Translations under genes and position numbers: made by a program
Part shown: positions 35,226-47,654 of the stretch, piece after piece
Position numbering within the stretch: the first letter of the stretch is position 1
How the letters are laid out: each line of letters begins with the position of its first letter
The notes under the pieces: model-generated
The model's input: only the letters and a program-made list of their open reading frames with translations
The model's database searches: none
Told to the model about the DNA's origin: nothing
NCBI GenBank assembly: GCA_019925095.2
Contig: CM034403.1
Location: forward strand, 5,771,690 to 5,835,689
Source of the DNA: Dendrolimus kikuchii
Lineage: Eukaryota > Arthropoda > Insecta > Lepidoptera > Lasiocampidae
DNA: 64,000 nucleotides
Direction: 5' to 3'

Positions 35226-35894
35226 CTGAACTCTTAAGATCGATAATTCATTCGCCAAGGTGTCGGTCCCGTGTTGTCGGCAGGTGTTTCATGACGCAAT
35301 GAATTTTCATATTAAGCGTTCGTCGAAAGAGCAAAAGTGGCAGCTTTGCTATTTGATACAATTTTGTTAGTAATTCTAAAACAAATTGACAGCTTTAACT
35401 ATGGAATATTTTGTATTTATTATTCAGTAATCACCTACATCGATTTAAAAATGAGTAAATAACTACTCTTAAGATTAAATACGGCGATTGCAGCGCTGCG
35501 CGTTTGTGGGACTTTTTGGTGGCGTGGAATATAACTATATACTTATATATAAATTTGAAGGTGTTGTGACGAATACGCGTAGCGGAATTTCTTCCCCTTA
35601 AGATAATAGTGCTTAATCTTCGCCTTAACGATAACACAAGAATGTTCCATGTACAAAGTAACACGAAAAAACAGGATAGAAATATAGAGCCAGACAAATG
35701 TTAAAATGAGATAGATATACTCGGGAAGAAACTGGAATAAACTCGTAATAAATAAAAAGGATGGGAATACTTGTTGGACAAGGATAGATATGTATTTAAA
35801 TGACGTAATAGGGTTCATTATAGATTGTCTAATGGATATATAAGCACGATAATCTGCGCACGGAGGCAGACCATACAAGATTAGCTTAGGCGTT

Positions 35895-36420
35895 TTGCTG
35901 GAGAGTTTCTTCCGCCCCTTCTCCTAACACGTTGCGAAGCGGTAGTAATGATAGACTAGGATCGGCTCCGCCGGCGGAGTCGATAATTAGTCCCCAAATA
36001 ATCACTTCAGCCTGTTGGCTTAGCTCATTCAGCCTTTTACAGCTAATTCTCAATATAGAGTCAATCCTCCGCAGCGGTCGAGCCGAGGTCGAACCTCACA
36101 GGAGGTGCCTCCTCGAGCGCGCTGCTTCCGGGCTCAACGCCTCCGCTCCCACGGAGTTGGACAGTCCCCAAAGTCCGGTATCACTGAAACAGCCATCTGC
36201 GGGTGTTCAGCTGGGTCCAGCTCCAAAAAAAAAAAAACGGAGGCAGACTCGCACGGGATAGCGAAGCGAAAGGAAGGACAAGACAGCAAAGAGATCAAAA
36301 GGGCCTTCAGATTGCGTGACAGCGTTACGGTGGAGCATCAAGATATGAGTGAGACTTCAAGACTATTTCGTCATGAGACACCGGAACGTCGATCGAACGG
36401 ATCGAGACGTGAGTGAATCG
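35895..36420 (+). repeat. GC-rich block with the GTTGCGAAGCGGTAGTAA motif (unassigned)
   Basis: Begins with AGAGTTTCTTCCGCCCCTTC and GTTGCGAAGCGGTAGTAA, a variant of the shared motif. It then runs GC-rich with an A tract at 36226-36238. Open frames of 100-110 codons overlap and give K/R-rich proteins without recognisable domains. It could be a retrotransposon gag or LINE ORF1 remnant. The AT-rich 36430-37015 stretch shows nothing. Confidence 0.35.
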
Positions 36421-37019
36421 AGAAAAGCGTTTACATACTTTGAAAAGGTATCTTTATTTAATAAATTTTTAATTGAATAAAGGCAGTTTCTCTTTAAATT
36501 GGTGTTTCCTTCCAATCTCAGTACCCACAGCACGTAACAGTATCATTATCAAAATAGATTTCGTCAATTCTTTAATTAATTATCATTACTAATTTTGGAT
36601 ACAATGCCACTGATTCATGTTCATTATATGGTTGCGGACCAATATGCGCGGAAATGGATATGGGAGATTCGCCAAATTGTCAAATCTGTTATAACCGGTG
36701 TATATCCCATTTTTTTAAATATATCATATATTTATATTTACTATACATTCCATTTATATATGTAGCAAGTTTCTTGTTTTTGAGTCCCTATTTCCTGAAA
36801 ATAGTAAGTAATGAATATAATATATTAAGAGCCTGTAGAAATTGTACTACTTGTGTACAAATTTGCCTTTCGGTGGGTGTAAGCGCTCTTCAACAAGAGT
36901 TGCTTTCGATTTCCTTAACGACCACTCATTGGATCCTGACTTGGTGACAGTGGGACCACCTCAGAAGGATACACTTTCCAATAAAAAAAAATTGAAAATC
37001 GGAGAAATCACGTAACAAA

Positions 37020-37062
37020 CATACAGTCAACTGAGAACCTCCTCCTTTTGGAAGTCGGTTAA
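37020..37062 (-). repeat. MITE end (inverse of 12165)
   Basis: GAACCTCCTCCTTTTGGAAG is the inverse of the start of the repeat at 12165. Confidence 0.55.
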
Positions 37063-37131
37063 AAATATGTTGTGTTCCTCGTCATATAAACTATAGTTGT
37101 TTATGCATTCGAGTATTAGCTAACGTCTGAA

Positions 37132-37447
37132 TCTATACTAATATTATAAAGAGGAAATATTTGTATTTTTGTAACTAATTAACTCAAAAACTACTGAACC
37201 GATCTCAAAAATTCTTTCACCATTAGAATGCTATGTTATCCTAGATTAATAAAAGCTATGTTTATTACTTGAAATAAATTAGAGATCCCTACTAAAACTT
37301 CAATAATGTAACCCGAGATGTAAAAATTAGTGTTTGTGTGGATCGGGGGATGTTTTAGATTCACAATTAGACCCGGTACCTGGCGCTGGAATCGGGTTCT
37401 ATATTTTTATATTTTCGGGACAGAGCAACGTCTGCCGAAACCGCTAG
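37132..37447 (+). mobile_element. Helitron with both termini (316 bp)
   Basis: 5' TCTATACTAATATTATAAAG preceded by A; 3' GCAACGTCTGCCGAAACCG then CTAG (37444-37447) followed by T. Same family as 58128-58444. Confidence 0.85.
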
Positions 37448-37784
37448 TGTTATCATAAAGAAGGAATCACGAATAACCAACAAACATAAAATCACTGTCG
37501 TATTTTAAATATAATATTATAATACTAATTATATTAGAAAACATGCTTTCTTTGATGTTGTTCAAAATGTAAATTATTCTGAGGAGATATGTTTTTTTCT
37601 AATTAGTCTTATAACTTTAAAAAAAAAATACAGTCACAAAAAGTTCCATGTTCCAAGGTATCCTGTTAATGTAATTAAACAAGTAATTATATCTTCTGGG
37701 CATTTTCATGTTATATGTCGACGTTCATACACAACTTTTTAAAATTCTGCTTGTAATACTAATTGGACATTCTATCGTGTAATT

Positions 37785-37860
37785 ACTTCTTGTGTTCTTT
37801 CTGATTCATCTCCTTAAACAGCGACAACACGTTGCGATGCGGTGTACATAGAGCAGAAAG
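37785..37860 (+). repeat. Shared motif copy 2
   Basis: TCTCCTTAAACAGCGACAAC then GTTGCGATGCGGTGTACATA, following a TTGTGTTCTTTC stretch. See 16339. Confidence 0.55.
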
Positions 37861-38069
37861 TAGATTTAAATTATTATATACATGTGTAGGGGATGTGGGA
37901 TCGCGGTGCGACGTTGTTGGCGTAGGCTTCCAAAGTTCCAACACCAAATAACACTCACAAAAATAGAAGGAGTTGATAAGTTTATCAGCGAATATCAAGC
38001 TAGCAAGTTTTGTAAATTTATTATATAATATTAAATTCTAACAAACACACAACAATAATATATAAGTAA

Positions 38070-38278
38070 CTAGCTGTTCCGGCAGACGTTGTTCTGCCCT
38101 GAAGAAATAAAATTTAGAACACGATTGCAGCGCCACCTACCGGGTCCAAATATCAGCTATCCTATCTTTCAAGTCGGATCAAACTGCACACGGTGTGCAA
38201 ATTTGATTAAAATCGGTCAACTAGTTTAGGAGTCCATCGCGGACAAACAATGTGACACGTAATTTATATATATTAAGA
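38070..38278 (-). mobile_element. Helitron with both termini (209 bp)
   Basis: Minus strand 5' TCTTAATATATATAAATTAC, 3' hairpin GGCAGAACAACGTCTGCC, then GGAACAG and CTAG. Flanked by A and T as expected. No coding. Confidence 0.85.
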
Positions 38279-38289
38279 TTATTCCAATT

Positions 38290-39450
38290 CATAAGACGAT
38301 ATATACGCCTGACACTTGACAAGGTCATTGAGCTGCACTGCCGATCGAACGAATCAGGTGCGTGTCCACGGGCGATACCCGTCGCGTCGCCCAGGCGCAC
38401 CCGGCGGAGAGCTGCGCTCGCGCATCTTTGTCGTTCGTGTATCTACGACGTGCTCAGATGATGGTGTGATTATTTCATGTGACGGAAGGCCATACATGTA
38501 TAACCTTCAAAAATGTTCTCCGCTGAGATGTAATAATTGCAACAACTCAGAAGGGTTTAATGGTAATAAAAGAACAGCAACTGTTAACTATACTTATAAT
38601 CAGATAACCTTACTGTTTTGATATATTTCATACACTGACTCTACACAAACATATTTAGAACACCTCGCCATTCCTCCAACAATTTTACAGTAGAAGAAAC
38701 TTAGCAAATTGGCACAACCGATAGCGGATTGAAGTCATTGATGAACTATTTTAATTAAAAAGGTTATGAAAGACAAGAATTTAATACATTATTGTTTGGA
38801 AATTTTAGATAATATTTTATATGAGATATTATATTAAATATTATATTTAAAGTTTTACATGAAATAAAATACATTGGAACACAGTAAAAATCTATCAAGT
38901 CTGCCATCATGAAAATAAATGTAGTGAATAGCGTCTGTATACAATTGAGATAATTTTAATTATAATCTACATAATTACCATATTATATTAGAGATAAATT
39001 ATATAGAACTACCTACTCTATATAAAACAGGCGTTATCCATAGAATAAATAAAAATATAACATTATTATTCAATTAAAAAAATGGATCGGCCATTTCTTT
39101 AATTGAATCATTTTGAAATAAGAGGGTACATAACAAAATTAATTATTAAACTTAAAAAGAAACATGACAAGAACAACCATGCAACTAAATAATAACAGGA
39201 ACTAATTTTGAATAAAAACTTTTGAATTTAAATATCTATGTACCTTAAACAGGGAGAGCTCTTAATATAATTATATCGTGGGAAAGAAAGTCACATATTA
39301 TTTTAATTACCCAAAACATGCTAAGGCAACTAAACTATTGGAAAACAGTTCAAACGTCAAATATTATTACGAATCAGCTTAAACTGTAGGGTCTTAAAGA
39401 TTTACTCAGAAATTTGTTTCATTGTTAATTTGGAAATATAAAACTTTATG
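38290..39450. other. No assigned feature; GC-rich patch at 38335-38460
   Basis: The patch has GTCGCGTCGCCCAGGCGCAC and reads as 70-100 codons in two frames without family resemblance. The rest is AT-rich and plain. At 38490-38535, ACCTTCAAAAATGTTCTCC resembles 48395-48425. Confidence 0.35.
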
Positions 39451-39456
39451 ACACGA

Positions 39457-39665
39457 CTAGCGGCCCGTCCCGGCTTCGCACGGGTGGACATTTAGTAGTT
39501 TAAGTAGATGTCCCTATTTTTTTCTAGTAATAAATATAGCCTAGACGTTACTCAGGGATAATGTAGCATTCTACTGGTGAAAGAATTTTTTAAATCGGTC
39601 CAGTAGTTTTTGAGTTTATTGGTTACAAAAATACCAATCTTTCCTCTTTATAATATTAGTATAGA
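39457..39665 (-). mobile_element. Helitron with both termini (209 bp)
   Basis: Minus strand 5' TCTATACTAATATTATAAAG, 3' CCCGTGCGAAGCCGGGACGG then GCCG and CTAG (39457-39460). A relative of the interrupted element at 55450-56144. From 39670 to 39980 nothing. Confidence 0.85.
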
Positions 39666-39984
39666 TTAGATAATAGACGATTAAAAAAAGAGAAAATAGT
39701 CATAATACTCTCGAATTTCTAAATCGATTGTAAAAGAAATACTCAGCGGGTTTTGCTATATTGTGTATCTCTTATGCTCCTGCTACACCTGGGATAATGT
39801 TAGTGTAATGGTGATTGTGTCATGCAGATGTAGCTAATGTTTAATGCGTTATATAACGATGCGACATAATTAAAGTTGATAAACAATCACAGATAACTTA
39901 CGTACATATAATGTAGCTACTCATTGACATAATTATGTTATAAAGCTATATGTAAATCGCATTTGGTGGACACATACACTATTT

Positions 39985-40612
39985 TTTTTTACGAGGGGAA
40001 ATCCGATTAAGGAACATCAGCTGCGCAGGAAATCACGGCCGGCGTGTGGGATTCGCCAAGTCGAGGTGGCACTAGCACCGCAAGCTGGAATGTTTTTGCC
40101 ACATCACGGTAAGGGATACCCACTAAAGCCCTCGATGTTCCAACCTCCACCCTTATACCATGGCCACGGGTACATGACTTAGCCCCTCCGTGGGCCCTGG
40201 CAGGCGGTGACCTAACGGCGTCATCCATTACCGGGGAACTACGCACCCGGCGTCTTCAAACTCTCATTGCGTGGGTCAGTCTGTAAAGCGCCCCACGGGA
40301 GAAGTGAGTGCGTGCGGAACACGGCACGCTCCCACCTCGAGGGCATAACTCAGACTCACGGCGACAGATGGTCTCAGCTTGTCCTCCGGCGTAGACGCGA
40401 CCTCCCTTGGTGGGAGCGAAGTAAGCAGGTATCCTCACGCTCCCGCTCTGCCTTCTCCTTAGCAAGCATGACACCCTCACAAAAGGAGGAGACGGCGTCC
40501 CATCCGAGGGGACTCCCGACCATGAGAGGTCAAGTCTGGTAGAGGAGACGACCTCTCGGCGTTGCTCTGTCCAAGAGGGGCTCAACTGGAGGGTGTACAT
40601 TCATCGCTACTA
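39985..40612 (-). pseudogene. R1-clade LINE C-terminus and 3' UTR
   Basis: The minus strand reads a broken SCLLRRRQSGSVRI-type segment (the LAKEEAERERE region in a shifted frame). It is followed by the same GC-rich UTR as 17105-17560 and a terminal A run (T run at 39983-39990 on plus). Confidence 0.7.
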
Positions 40613-40881
40613 CATTTGTGGCGCTTTTTGTTCAGAATCTTATTTGTTTAAAAATAATAGATCTTTATTTTCCAAATTAAAACGTAAAAATAAATACGCA
40701 TACAAAACTGAACAATGAAACAAATAAAGTATAAAATAAATAATAATAAATACATGTGTACTATTTTTTCCCAAAAGTACTATATTATTACAGATTAAAA
40801 ACGAAAATACTATATCTTCTTCAAAAAATGTGGCAACCCTATACACAAGTGTAGCGCTAAATAAATTACACCTACTTGTAA

Positions 40882-41035
40882 AAGTGATGTCAGGAGCCTT
40901 AAAAACAGACGAGCGTGCATGACAAGAGTTATGAATGTCAAAGAAGCAAGTGAGGTGTGTAAGAATAAGCCTAAATGGCGCTGTTGTTCGTGCCTACTCC
41001 GCAAGGGAACTGGCGTGAAGTTGTGTATGTATGTA
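40882..41035 (+). mobile_element. RTE-type LINE 3' fragment with 7-bp TSD
   Basis: SLKNRRACMTRVMNVKEASE end of ORF, then GGCGTGAAGTTGTGTATGTA. TGTAAAA on both sides (40875-40881, 41036-41042). A 2-bp deletion breaks the frame near 40980. The 41050-41740 stretch is AT-rich without features. Confidence 0.7.
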
Positions 41036-41747
41036 TGTAAAACTTTATCTATGTATAATAGACCCAGCTTCTGAGAAATGTGCCGGTGACATATTACAAA
41101 TACAATCGAACATGACACTATGAAAACATAAGGGTTTTGTTGTTACTAAGATAGCTACGGTACCCTAATAAAAGTATACGAGAAATTAAATTGCAGCGGC
41201 TTAATACTAATGAACCATTTATAACACTTTGAGAGGCGATTAAACAGCTATTAAGTACCCGAATGAAGATGTATTTGTCAGCTTCAACTAATTTGTTTTG
41301 GTTGAGTACATTCTTGTGGTTTTTCAACAGCTCAACACAAAATTAGAACAGAGTAAATTTTATTTCAAAGGACTCTTCTTCAATAAAAAAAACCCGTTAT
41401 AAGAACCTAATACAAAACCTACTGGTGTACAGTCGTGGTATAAAAAGTTTCGCCAGTATTCAAACTAATTCATTTCACTTTTCGTGAGCACATGTTAGCC
41501 TTACAAACTAAGTCACAGAATAGTTCGTTGCACAGAAAATTATGTTTAAATGTTTAATAATAAAGTTTAAAATTATTAAGATCAAAGTTGTTTGATTTTC
41601 TATCTTATCTATGAAGATTGTTTAGATATGCAAAACCTCTTTATTAGTTTTAATATTTATGATAAGTGTGGCGATTATATCCATCTTCGACGATACCATC
41701 GTCTAACATTAGACGTGATAGTGGTCAAAGGCGAAACTGGCAGTGAG

Positions 41748-41822
41748 TTAGTTTGCCGCCTCTTACGACAGGCTGCTCGGTCGCAAGAAATTGTATTATT
41801 TCTCCATTCCTGCACGGATAGA
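41748..41822 (-). mobile_element. LINE-tailed SINE, 5' end only
   Basis: GCCTCTTACGACAGGCTGCT to CATTCCTGCACGGATA, inverse of the SINE head. The following 41850-42010 block (CACCAGGACGGCGTGGGCGC) is GC-rich and unassigned. From 42020 to 42540 nothing. Confidence 0.7.
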
Positions 41823-42540
41823 ATAGAACATCATAATACTGTCATGCATTCCGCAGCAGTGCTTAATACAGGTACAGTCCACCCTATCAACAATCATCAC
41901 CAGGACGGCGTGGGCGCTTACCCGCACCCAGCGTACCAAGGACGCACACCGATTCCTCATGGCGGTCTGGAAGGCAATCGACGCACGCTAGGGCACACAT
42001 TCTCAAGACTTTAGAATAGCGGGGCAACTCCAATAGTATCAAATGTTTATAAAGATTATTTTTTAAAATATTTATGGACATTGGACACTGGCTAAATCAA
42101 CCAATCTTGGAGTACAATTTTATTCAATAAATGTTATTATAACAGAGTTAAAATAAGTAACATAAAAATTTAAATAGATTTATTTTGTACATTTCATTAT
42201 CTGATCTGCAGTTAATGTCCTAAGGGCTCGAAATGGCAATTAATTAGTATCCCACAACAAAGAACGCATTATTCGTTTTAGCACAATACATTTGTCTTTT
42301 CTCTACAATTATCTCAAGTGGTGTTCTTCGGAGATAAGGAAAACTTCTTTCTAAGGAAAGCCGCGCACCACCCACCCACACATAACTTGTCTCCTTATTT
42401 ATACTGCAGTATATATATAACAGTTTTAATTTGTTAATTAGTTATGCGACGGGAGATGATACTGAAGATTCCAGTGATTGTAATGGTGATGCTGTTACGT
42501 GGAAAGAGCGTACGCACAAGATTCGCAGGAAAAGATTTAA

Positions 42541-42572
42541 ATATATATATATATATACATACATACATACAT
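42541..42572 (+). repeat. AT/ATAC microsatellite
   Basis: (AT)n followed by four ACAT units. No LINE ORF end precedes it. Confidence 0.8.
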
Positions 42573-42604
42573 TTTATTAGTAATTAAATTAATTGTTGTC
42601 CTGC

Positions 42605-42760
42605 TCTCTCCTGCAAAAAAAGATTTAAAACCCGACTACAGCGCTACCTACCGGGTCCAATTGTGAATCTAAACTATCCAGGGACCTAATTAAACATACA
42701 CAAAAAAAAACAAAATCGGTGCAGCGATTATGTACTTATATTAAATTGTTCAAAATGTAT
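42605..42760 (-). mobile_element. Helitron interior fragment
   Basis: CGCTACCTACCGGGTCCAAT and AGTCGGGTTTT-type context match the interior of 37132-37447 in inverse orientation (ACCCGGTACCTGGCGCTGGA there). Confidence 0.45.
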
Positions 42761-43127
42761 TCTTTGTTTGATGTTATTCTAATTATAAATAATATTAAAT
42801 GTTCATTATAATTATTTTTTTCTTTTATGAAGGTGACGCTACTGCCTGTCACTAACGGAAGACCAGCATTTGTTGAGTTAGGGCCTGTTTAGAGTTAGAT
42901 AACCTTTGTTAAACTGCTTATGTATAATTTCTATTTTAAATAACTCTATATAAACATTATTTTTTTATCTTTCTAAAAAAACCTGAAAGTCATAAAACTG
43001 CCTAGGCAGCGACTGCTTCCCGGAACAAGAAATACGACGTGTGTTTACTTGCAACTTGTTCTTATACTGCCTATGTAATGGAACCTCTTACTAAAAGTTA
43101 ATACTATTAACATTCTTTTAATTGCGA

Positions 43128-43180
43128 AGTTAACAAAGAGGTAGTTCACCTAATGGAAAGTGGTTACTATCGCCTGGATA
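43128..43180 (-). mobile_element. LINE-tailed SINE tail fragment, old
   Basis: CACCTAATGGAAAGTGGTTA then CTATCGCCT, inverse of the tail. The surroundings (42770-43120 and 43190-43850) show nothing else recognised. Confidence 0.5.
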
Positions 43181-43859
43181 GGGGTAGGGGGATGTGGGCC
43201 AACGGGCCAATCCTGTATAGTGTCTACATTATTTATCCCTACTTGGAATTTCTAAAACGACCCAGCAAATAAGCAGGAAGCACGTATGCCAATCTACAGG
43301 GAATAATTAGATTATGATGTATACACTGATATTACATAGATACAACGGAACCACGGCAACATGTGATTGGTGTTACAATTACGAAATTTGAAAAGCCTTT
43401 ACTAAAACTTACAACATAGCCATCATTTTTGTCTTGAAAATGAATTGGGACAGTTCCGTTTCGACATGTAAATCTGGATCCAATATCTATAATGGAGAGA
43501 AATATATGCCATAAGTTGGAATATTAGGATATAATTTTGTCACAATATTGCGTATTACGTCTATAGGTTATAAACGCATATTAAAGTTACGTAATACGAA
43601 ATTTCTAAAAAAAAAAATAAGGTATCAGGTAATTTGCAAAAGAACCATGCTCACATCTGTCACTACACCAATGATTGTTAGAGTAGACCAAATTCGGAGC
43701 GGAGGCCGATGGATAAGGTCTTGATTTTCTTGCGACTTTTGCATAGAATATGATATTTTTATTTGATTGTTACACGAATAAAACTTGTTGTACTGCCTTA
43801 TTTTAAATAAAAATTTAGTTTTAACTTCATTTTTATTATCTACCTATACTATATTAAAT

Positions 43860-44100
43860 TTGTAAATGGTTCGAGTTTGTCCATTGCGTTTAAAAATGTG
43901 AAAAATTCAAGGGGGATAATTCGGACCAGCAGATTCCGAAAACGCATTGCGTGAAAACTACTGAACGGATTTAAATGAAACTCGAAACGGAGCTGGATTA
44001 TGTCCCGGGTTGTAACTTAGGATACTTTTTATCCCGATGAATGACATGGTTTCCGTGGAATAGACGAAAATAGCGAAAAAGATGGCGCTGCTATCTCATC
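43860..44100 (+). mobile_element. Helitron-like remnant
   Basis: GGTTCGAGTTTGTCCATTGC, GAACGGATTTAAATGAAACT and GGATACTTTTTATCCCGATG occur in order. An inverted relative lies at 61610-61880. No clear CTAG end. 44110-44640 has no feature. Confidence 0.45.
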
Positions 44101-44653
44101 CTTTTTGGAAACTACTGAAGGTATATGAATGAAACTCGACATAGTGCTGACTTATTAAGATCCATACAAGTCCAGATAAATCTAAATATATGTCAACACT
44201 AAACGTGATGATCCCAATCAAACATTCGAGGTCAGATGTTAACCGAATTATTCGTTTCTGTGCAAATAATGTTTTATCTGGAAACACGATCTGATTCATC
44301 TACCAACTTGGCGAAACTTCTTGGTATGTTATTTGAAGGTGTACTCACAGTTTGATAATTCGAATAGTTATAATTATGTTGCTCTCATCTTGTTCTTATT
44401 CAAATGTATAGCTAAATTAGCTTCAAGAAGTTTGTGTTTGGAGTATATATAGCTTGAAATTTAAAAAACTTTGTACAATCAGCAAAAAGAGGTTCGTTAC
44501 ATTTTGAAGTAGAAAATATATTTACAATCAAAAGTCAATGGCGAAATCAATTAAATACTAATTATTTACATTGCTAACGCAGAGTACATTGTAGAATTGC
44601 TTATCGTTGTGAGATCGGACTGTTTGGTTTTAGTTTGATAATTAATTGATAAA

Positions 44654-44774
44654 TTGATTCTGAAAAATAAGGCGAGATTTGTAGAGTATAAGATAGACGA
44701 AATATTACGACAACACGGTCATACTATGCTCCGTTTACCGCCATATCACCCTCAGTTTAATCTCATTGAAAATA
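44654..44774 (+). pseudogene. IS630/Tc1-type DDE transposase fragment
   Basis: Reads KARFVEYKIDEILRQHGHTM then LRLPPYHPQFNLIENI. LRLPPYHP-x-x-N-x-IE is the segment carrying the last acidic catalytic residue in many Tc1/IS630-like transposases. It stops exactly where the mariner begins, and nothing after the mariner continues it. Confidence 0.65.
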
Positions 44775-46060
44775 TTAGGTTGGGGAAAAACTTTCTTCGC
44801 ATTTTATATAAAAATTTAAAAGGTTTTTTTATAAAGTTTATTTAAATTTGACTAAAGTATGTAGGTGCCATTTTGTTGGATAACTTTTTGTCATCTTGTA
44901 GGTAGGGACGTGATCCCATTGCTATAAAAATTTTGGGGCTTCTGATCAAAAAACTGCGACAAGTGGTTTTGGCAGTCCTCTCGTGATGTTAACCTGACAC
45001 TACCTAAGGAATTCTGCAGAGACCGAAACAGGTGAAAATCTGAAGGTACAAGGTCAGGACTATACGGCGGATGCATTAACACCTCCCAGCCAAACTCTCG
45101 TAATTTTTGCTGAGTGGCTAAAGATGTGTGAGGTCTAGCGTTATCATGGTGAAAAACTACACCCCTTCTGTTGATTAATTCCGGCCGCTTTCTCTCAACT
45201 TTTTGCTTTAATCTCATTAGTTGTTCATAGTACATTTCAGAATCGATGGTCCTGCCTGGCGGTAACAGCTCATAATGAATAATGCCCTTCTAATCCCACC
45301 ATACACACAGCATCACCTTGTTGCGAATTAACCCGGGTTTTGCCACAGTCTGTAAAACCTGACCGGCCTTTGACCACGATCTTTTTCGCACGTTCTTGTC
45401 GTACGTGATCCACTTTTAATCACCAGTTACCAGCTTCTTCAAAAATGATTCGGTTTCATTACGTCGTAATAAAGAATCACAAATGAGTACACGGTTCATT
45501 AGGTTTCTTTCAGTGAGCTCATGAGGCACCCAAATATCGAGCTTTTTTGTGTACCCAGCTTTTTTCAAATGCGCCAAAACCATTTTGTGGTTAATTCCCA
45601 GTTCTCCAGCTACATCGTAACTACTAATATGCCGAGCTTCCTCCACTTTTTCAAAAATGGCATCAATTTTGTCCGTAACAGGGCGACCAGGGCGACGTGC
45701 ATCTTTGATATCAAAATTTCTGGATTGAAAACGTTTAATCCAAATTTGCGCTGCTCTCACAGATACTGCATTAGGTCCATAAACATCACAAACTTTTTTC
45801 GCGGCTTGTGTTGCATTTTTACCTTTTTTGTAGTAAAATTTTAAAATGTATCGAATTTCTTCATTAGATTCACTTATTTTAACAGTTAAAAAAACAAATG
45901 AAAATCACACATTTTCCTAATTTGAATTTGGAATTGTCTTCTTTAAAATTAATACTTTTTAATGATACCAAAACCATCCAGATACAAATGGTATATCCAA
46001 AGAGATCTTATTACAAGTTCATACATACTATATGCGAAAAGACTTTTTCCCCAACCTGTT
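44775..46060 (-). mobile_element. mariner transposon (1286 bp) with TIRs and TA
   Basis: Left end TTAGGTTGGGGAAAAACTTT, right end (inverse) ACAGGTTGGGGAAAAAGTCT. The inner AGGTTGGGGAAAAA is identical and similarity continues for about 30 bases. TA lies on both outer sides (44773-44774 and 46061-46062). Size is that of a full mariner. The transposase occupies the minus strand and is broken by stops. The two flanks belong to different repeats: a Tc1-like transposase at left, a LINE end at right. Confidence 0.9.
44852..45900 (-). pseudogene. mariner transposase, three in-frame stops
   Basis: One continuous minus frame holds the whole protein. N-terminal helix-turn-helix region EEIRYILKFYYKKGKNATQA and RPGRPVTDKID; WVPHEL linker; VTGD with the first catalytic Asp; HHDNARPHTS with the second; YSPDLVPSDFHLF with the third, 34 residues after the second (D,D34D). 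In-frame stops lie at 45416-45418 (TAA, right after VTGD, where E is usual), 45290-45292 (TAG after VWWD) and a TGA directly after SLPTR (where W is usual). The frame resumes after each and ends at 44852-44854. No frameshift is seen. No good ATG is obvious at the N-terminus. Inactive as it stands. Confidence 0.9.
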
Positions 46061-46062
46061 AT

Positions 46063-46175
46063 TAATACAAAGGATGCCGAAGACCGTGCGAAGTGGAGAA
46101 GAAAAAGTAGGAAAGCGCATTCTAGCCGTCGAAGCGAACGCTTCGAACGCATCCAGAATTTAATGCTCGGATGAT
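46063..46175 (+). pseudogene. RTE-type LINE C-terminal scrap
   Basis: Reads NTKDAEDRAKWRRKSRKAHS then a short tail and stop. DAEDRAKWRRKSRKAD is a common LINE polyprotein end. It abuts the mariner right end. From 46180 to 46730 nothing. Confidence 0.6.
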
Positions 46176-46739
46176 GATGAATGATGCTGTATAAAAAAAT
46201 TCAAGAGAAATAAATACATTATTTTTCAAGTTTTGTCGACACAAATATACTGAAGCTGAATTTTTATGTATTAAAATAACTTCATAAAGTTCAATAATAT
46301 AAGTGAGTACAAGAACACATTATAGCCTACCCACCCACGCATAGCCTAGCATTCAGACGTGGGATGGCTCCAATGTCATATCTTAGAAGTAAATTGAACC
46401 CTGACCTTCACAGATAATTTTCTATTGAGAAAACATGCAAAAATTGATGTGTTGCGTGGGCATTTTCAAACGATACTCATAATAAGTAATGCATGTTTAT
46501 ATTAATGAGTTTATTATTTGGACTATAAACACACACTCGTAGACAGGAGGCAGGAATGAATTGAATATCATAATAACCAGATGTTTATGGAATATAGGAG
46601 TATACCATAGTAGAGAGCTAAGAAATCAGAACACCGGCAATTGAAAACAGAGTTATGTAGATTAAAAAACTATTGCCCTTCGTCTCAGGGTGGATAAGAT
46701 TCCAAATCAAATCTTTAATCTGCCCTTCACTAAATTAAA

Positions 46740-47119
46740 AAGTACATACATACATACATAACTTCACGCCAGTTCCCTTGCGGGGTAGGCACGAACAACA
46801 GAGTGCCATTTAGGCTTATTCTTACACACCTCACTTGCCTCTTTGACATTCATAACTCTTGTTATGCAAGCTCGTCTGTTCTTAAGGCTCCTGACATCAC
46901 CTTCTGCTAGTACACGATCGATTTGATCATGGAAGGTGTGTCGTGGCCTTCCACGACTTCTGCATCCATCCACTTTTGCATTGTATATCTGTTTAGTCAT
47001 TCTTTCATCATGCATTCTTTCCACATGCCCGAACCACCGGAGCATTCCTTTCCTTACCTTCACCCCGACACTCTTTTTCAGACCAATTCTCTTTCTTACT
47101 TCGGTATTACGAACGCGGT
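46740..47119 (-). mobile_element. RTE-type LINE 3' fragment with 9-bp TSD
   Basis: The minus strand encodes KVRKGMLRWFGHVERMHDER, KQIYNAKVDGCRSRGRPRHT and the end AYPARELA. The tail is ATGTATGTATGTAT. TAAATTAAA flanks both sides (46731-46739, 47120-47128). The ORF segment is uninterrupted. Confidence 0.8.
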
Positions 47120-47274
47120 TAAATTAAATTTTAAATTAAATAATTAAAAAGTGTTTTGCTTAAAAATAATATTTCAACCAAAAAACTACATTTGCACAGC
47201 AGTTTGCTCAAGGCTTTTGTACTATCATATGTGTAACGTTTTAATTTGTCAAATATGTTAAGAAATTATGAAGA

Positions 47275-47654
47275 CTAGTGGTCGCCCGTGGTCGAAATTC
47301 GACCATTAAATTAATTGAAATTATCAGTTTAACATTAACTTTAAAATTAGGTTCTTTTGTCAAAGACCATAACTTCTATAATCACAGATTTCGCCAAGGC
47401 TACACTGTTAATTTGACTTTAACAATAAACAAAAGAGTATATATGCGTGTGTGTGTGTCAAATACATGGTAGTGTATGTGATGGTTTTTTTTATTGATTT
47501 AATGTATTTTTAATGCATAATTTAAAAAAAATATTAACATTCTGCACTCCTCTATATAAACTATAAGTGTGCGAAATTTCATACTCCTCCGTCGGCGCAA
47601 TTTTCGTAAAAAGGAGTACTTACAAAGTCTTTGCTTCACGTATTAATATATAGA
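47275..47654 (-). mobile_element. Helitron with both termini (380 bp)
   Basis: Minus 5' TCTATATATTAATACGTGAA, 3' hairpin TGGTCGAATTTCGACCA, GGGCGACCA and CTAG (47275-47278). Same family as 27827-28192. Confidence 0.85.

Noticed and set aside
35932..36416. K/R-rich frames of about 100 codons, as a nuclear protein
   Set aside because: Overlapping frames, no domain, an A homopolymer supplies the lysines, and the block shares a motif with repeats.
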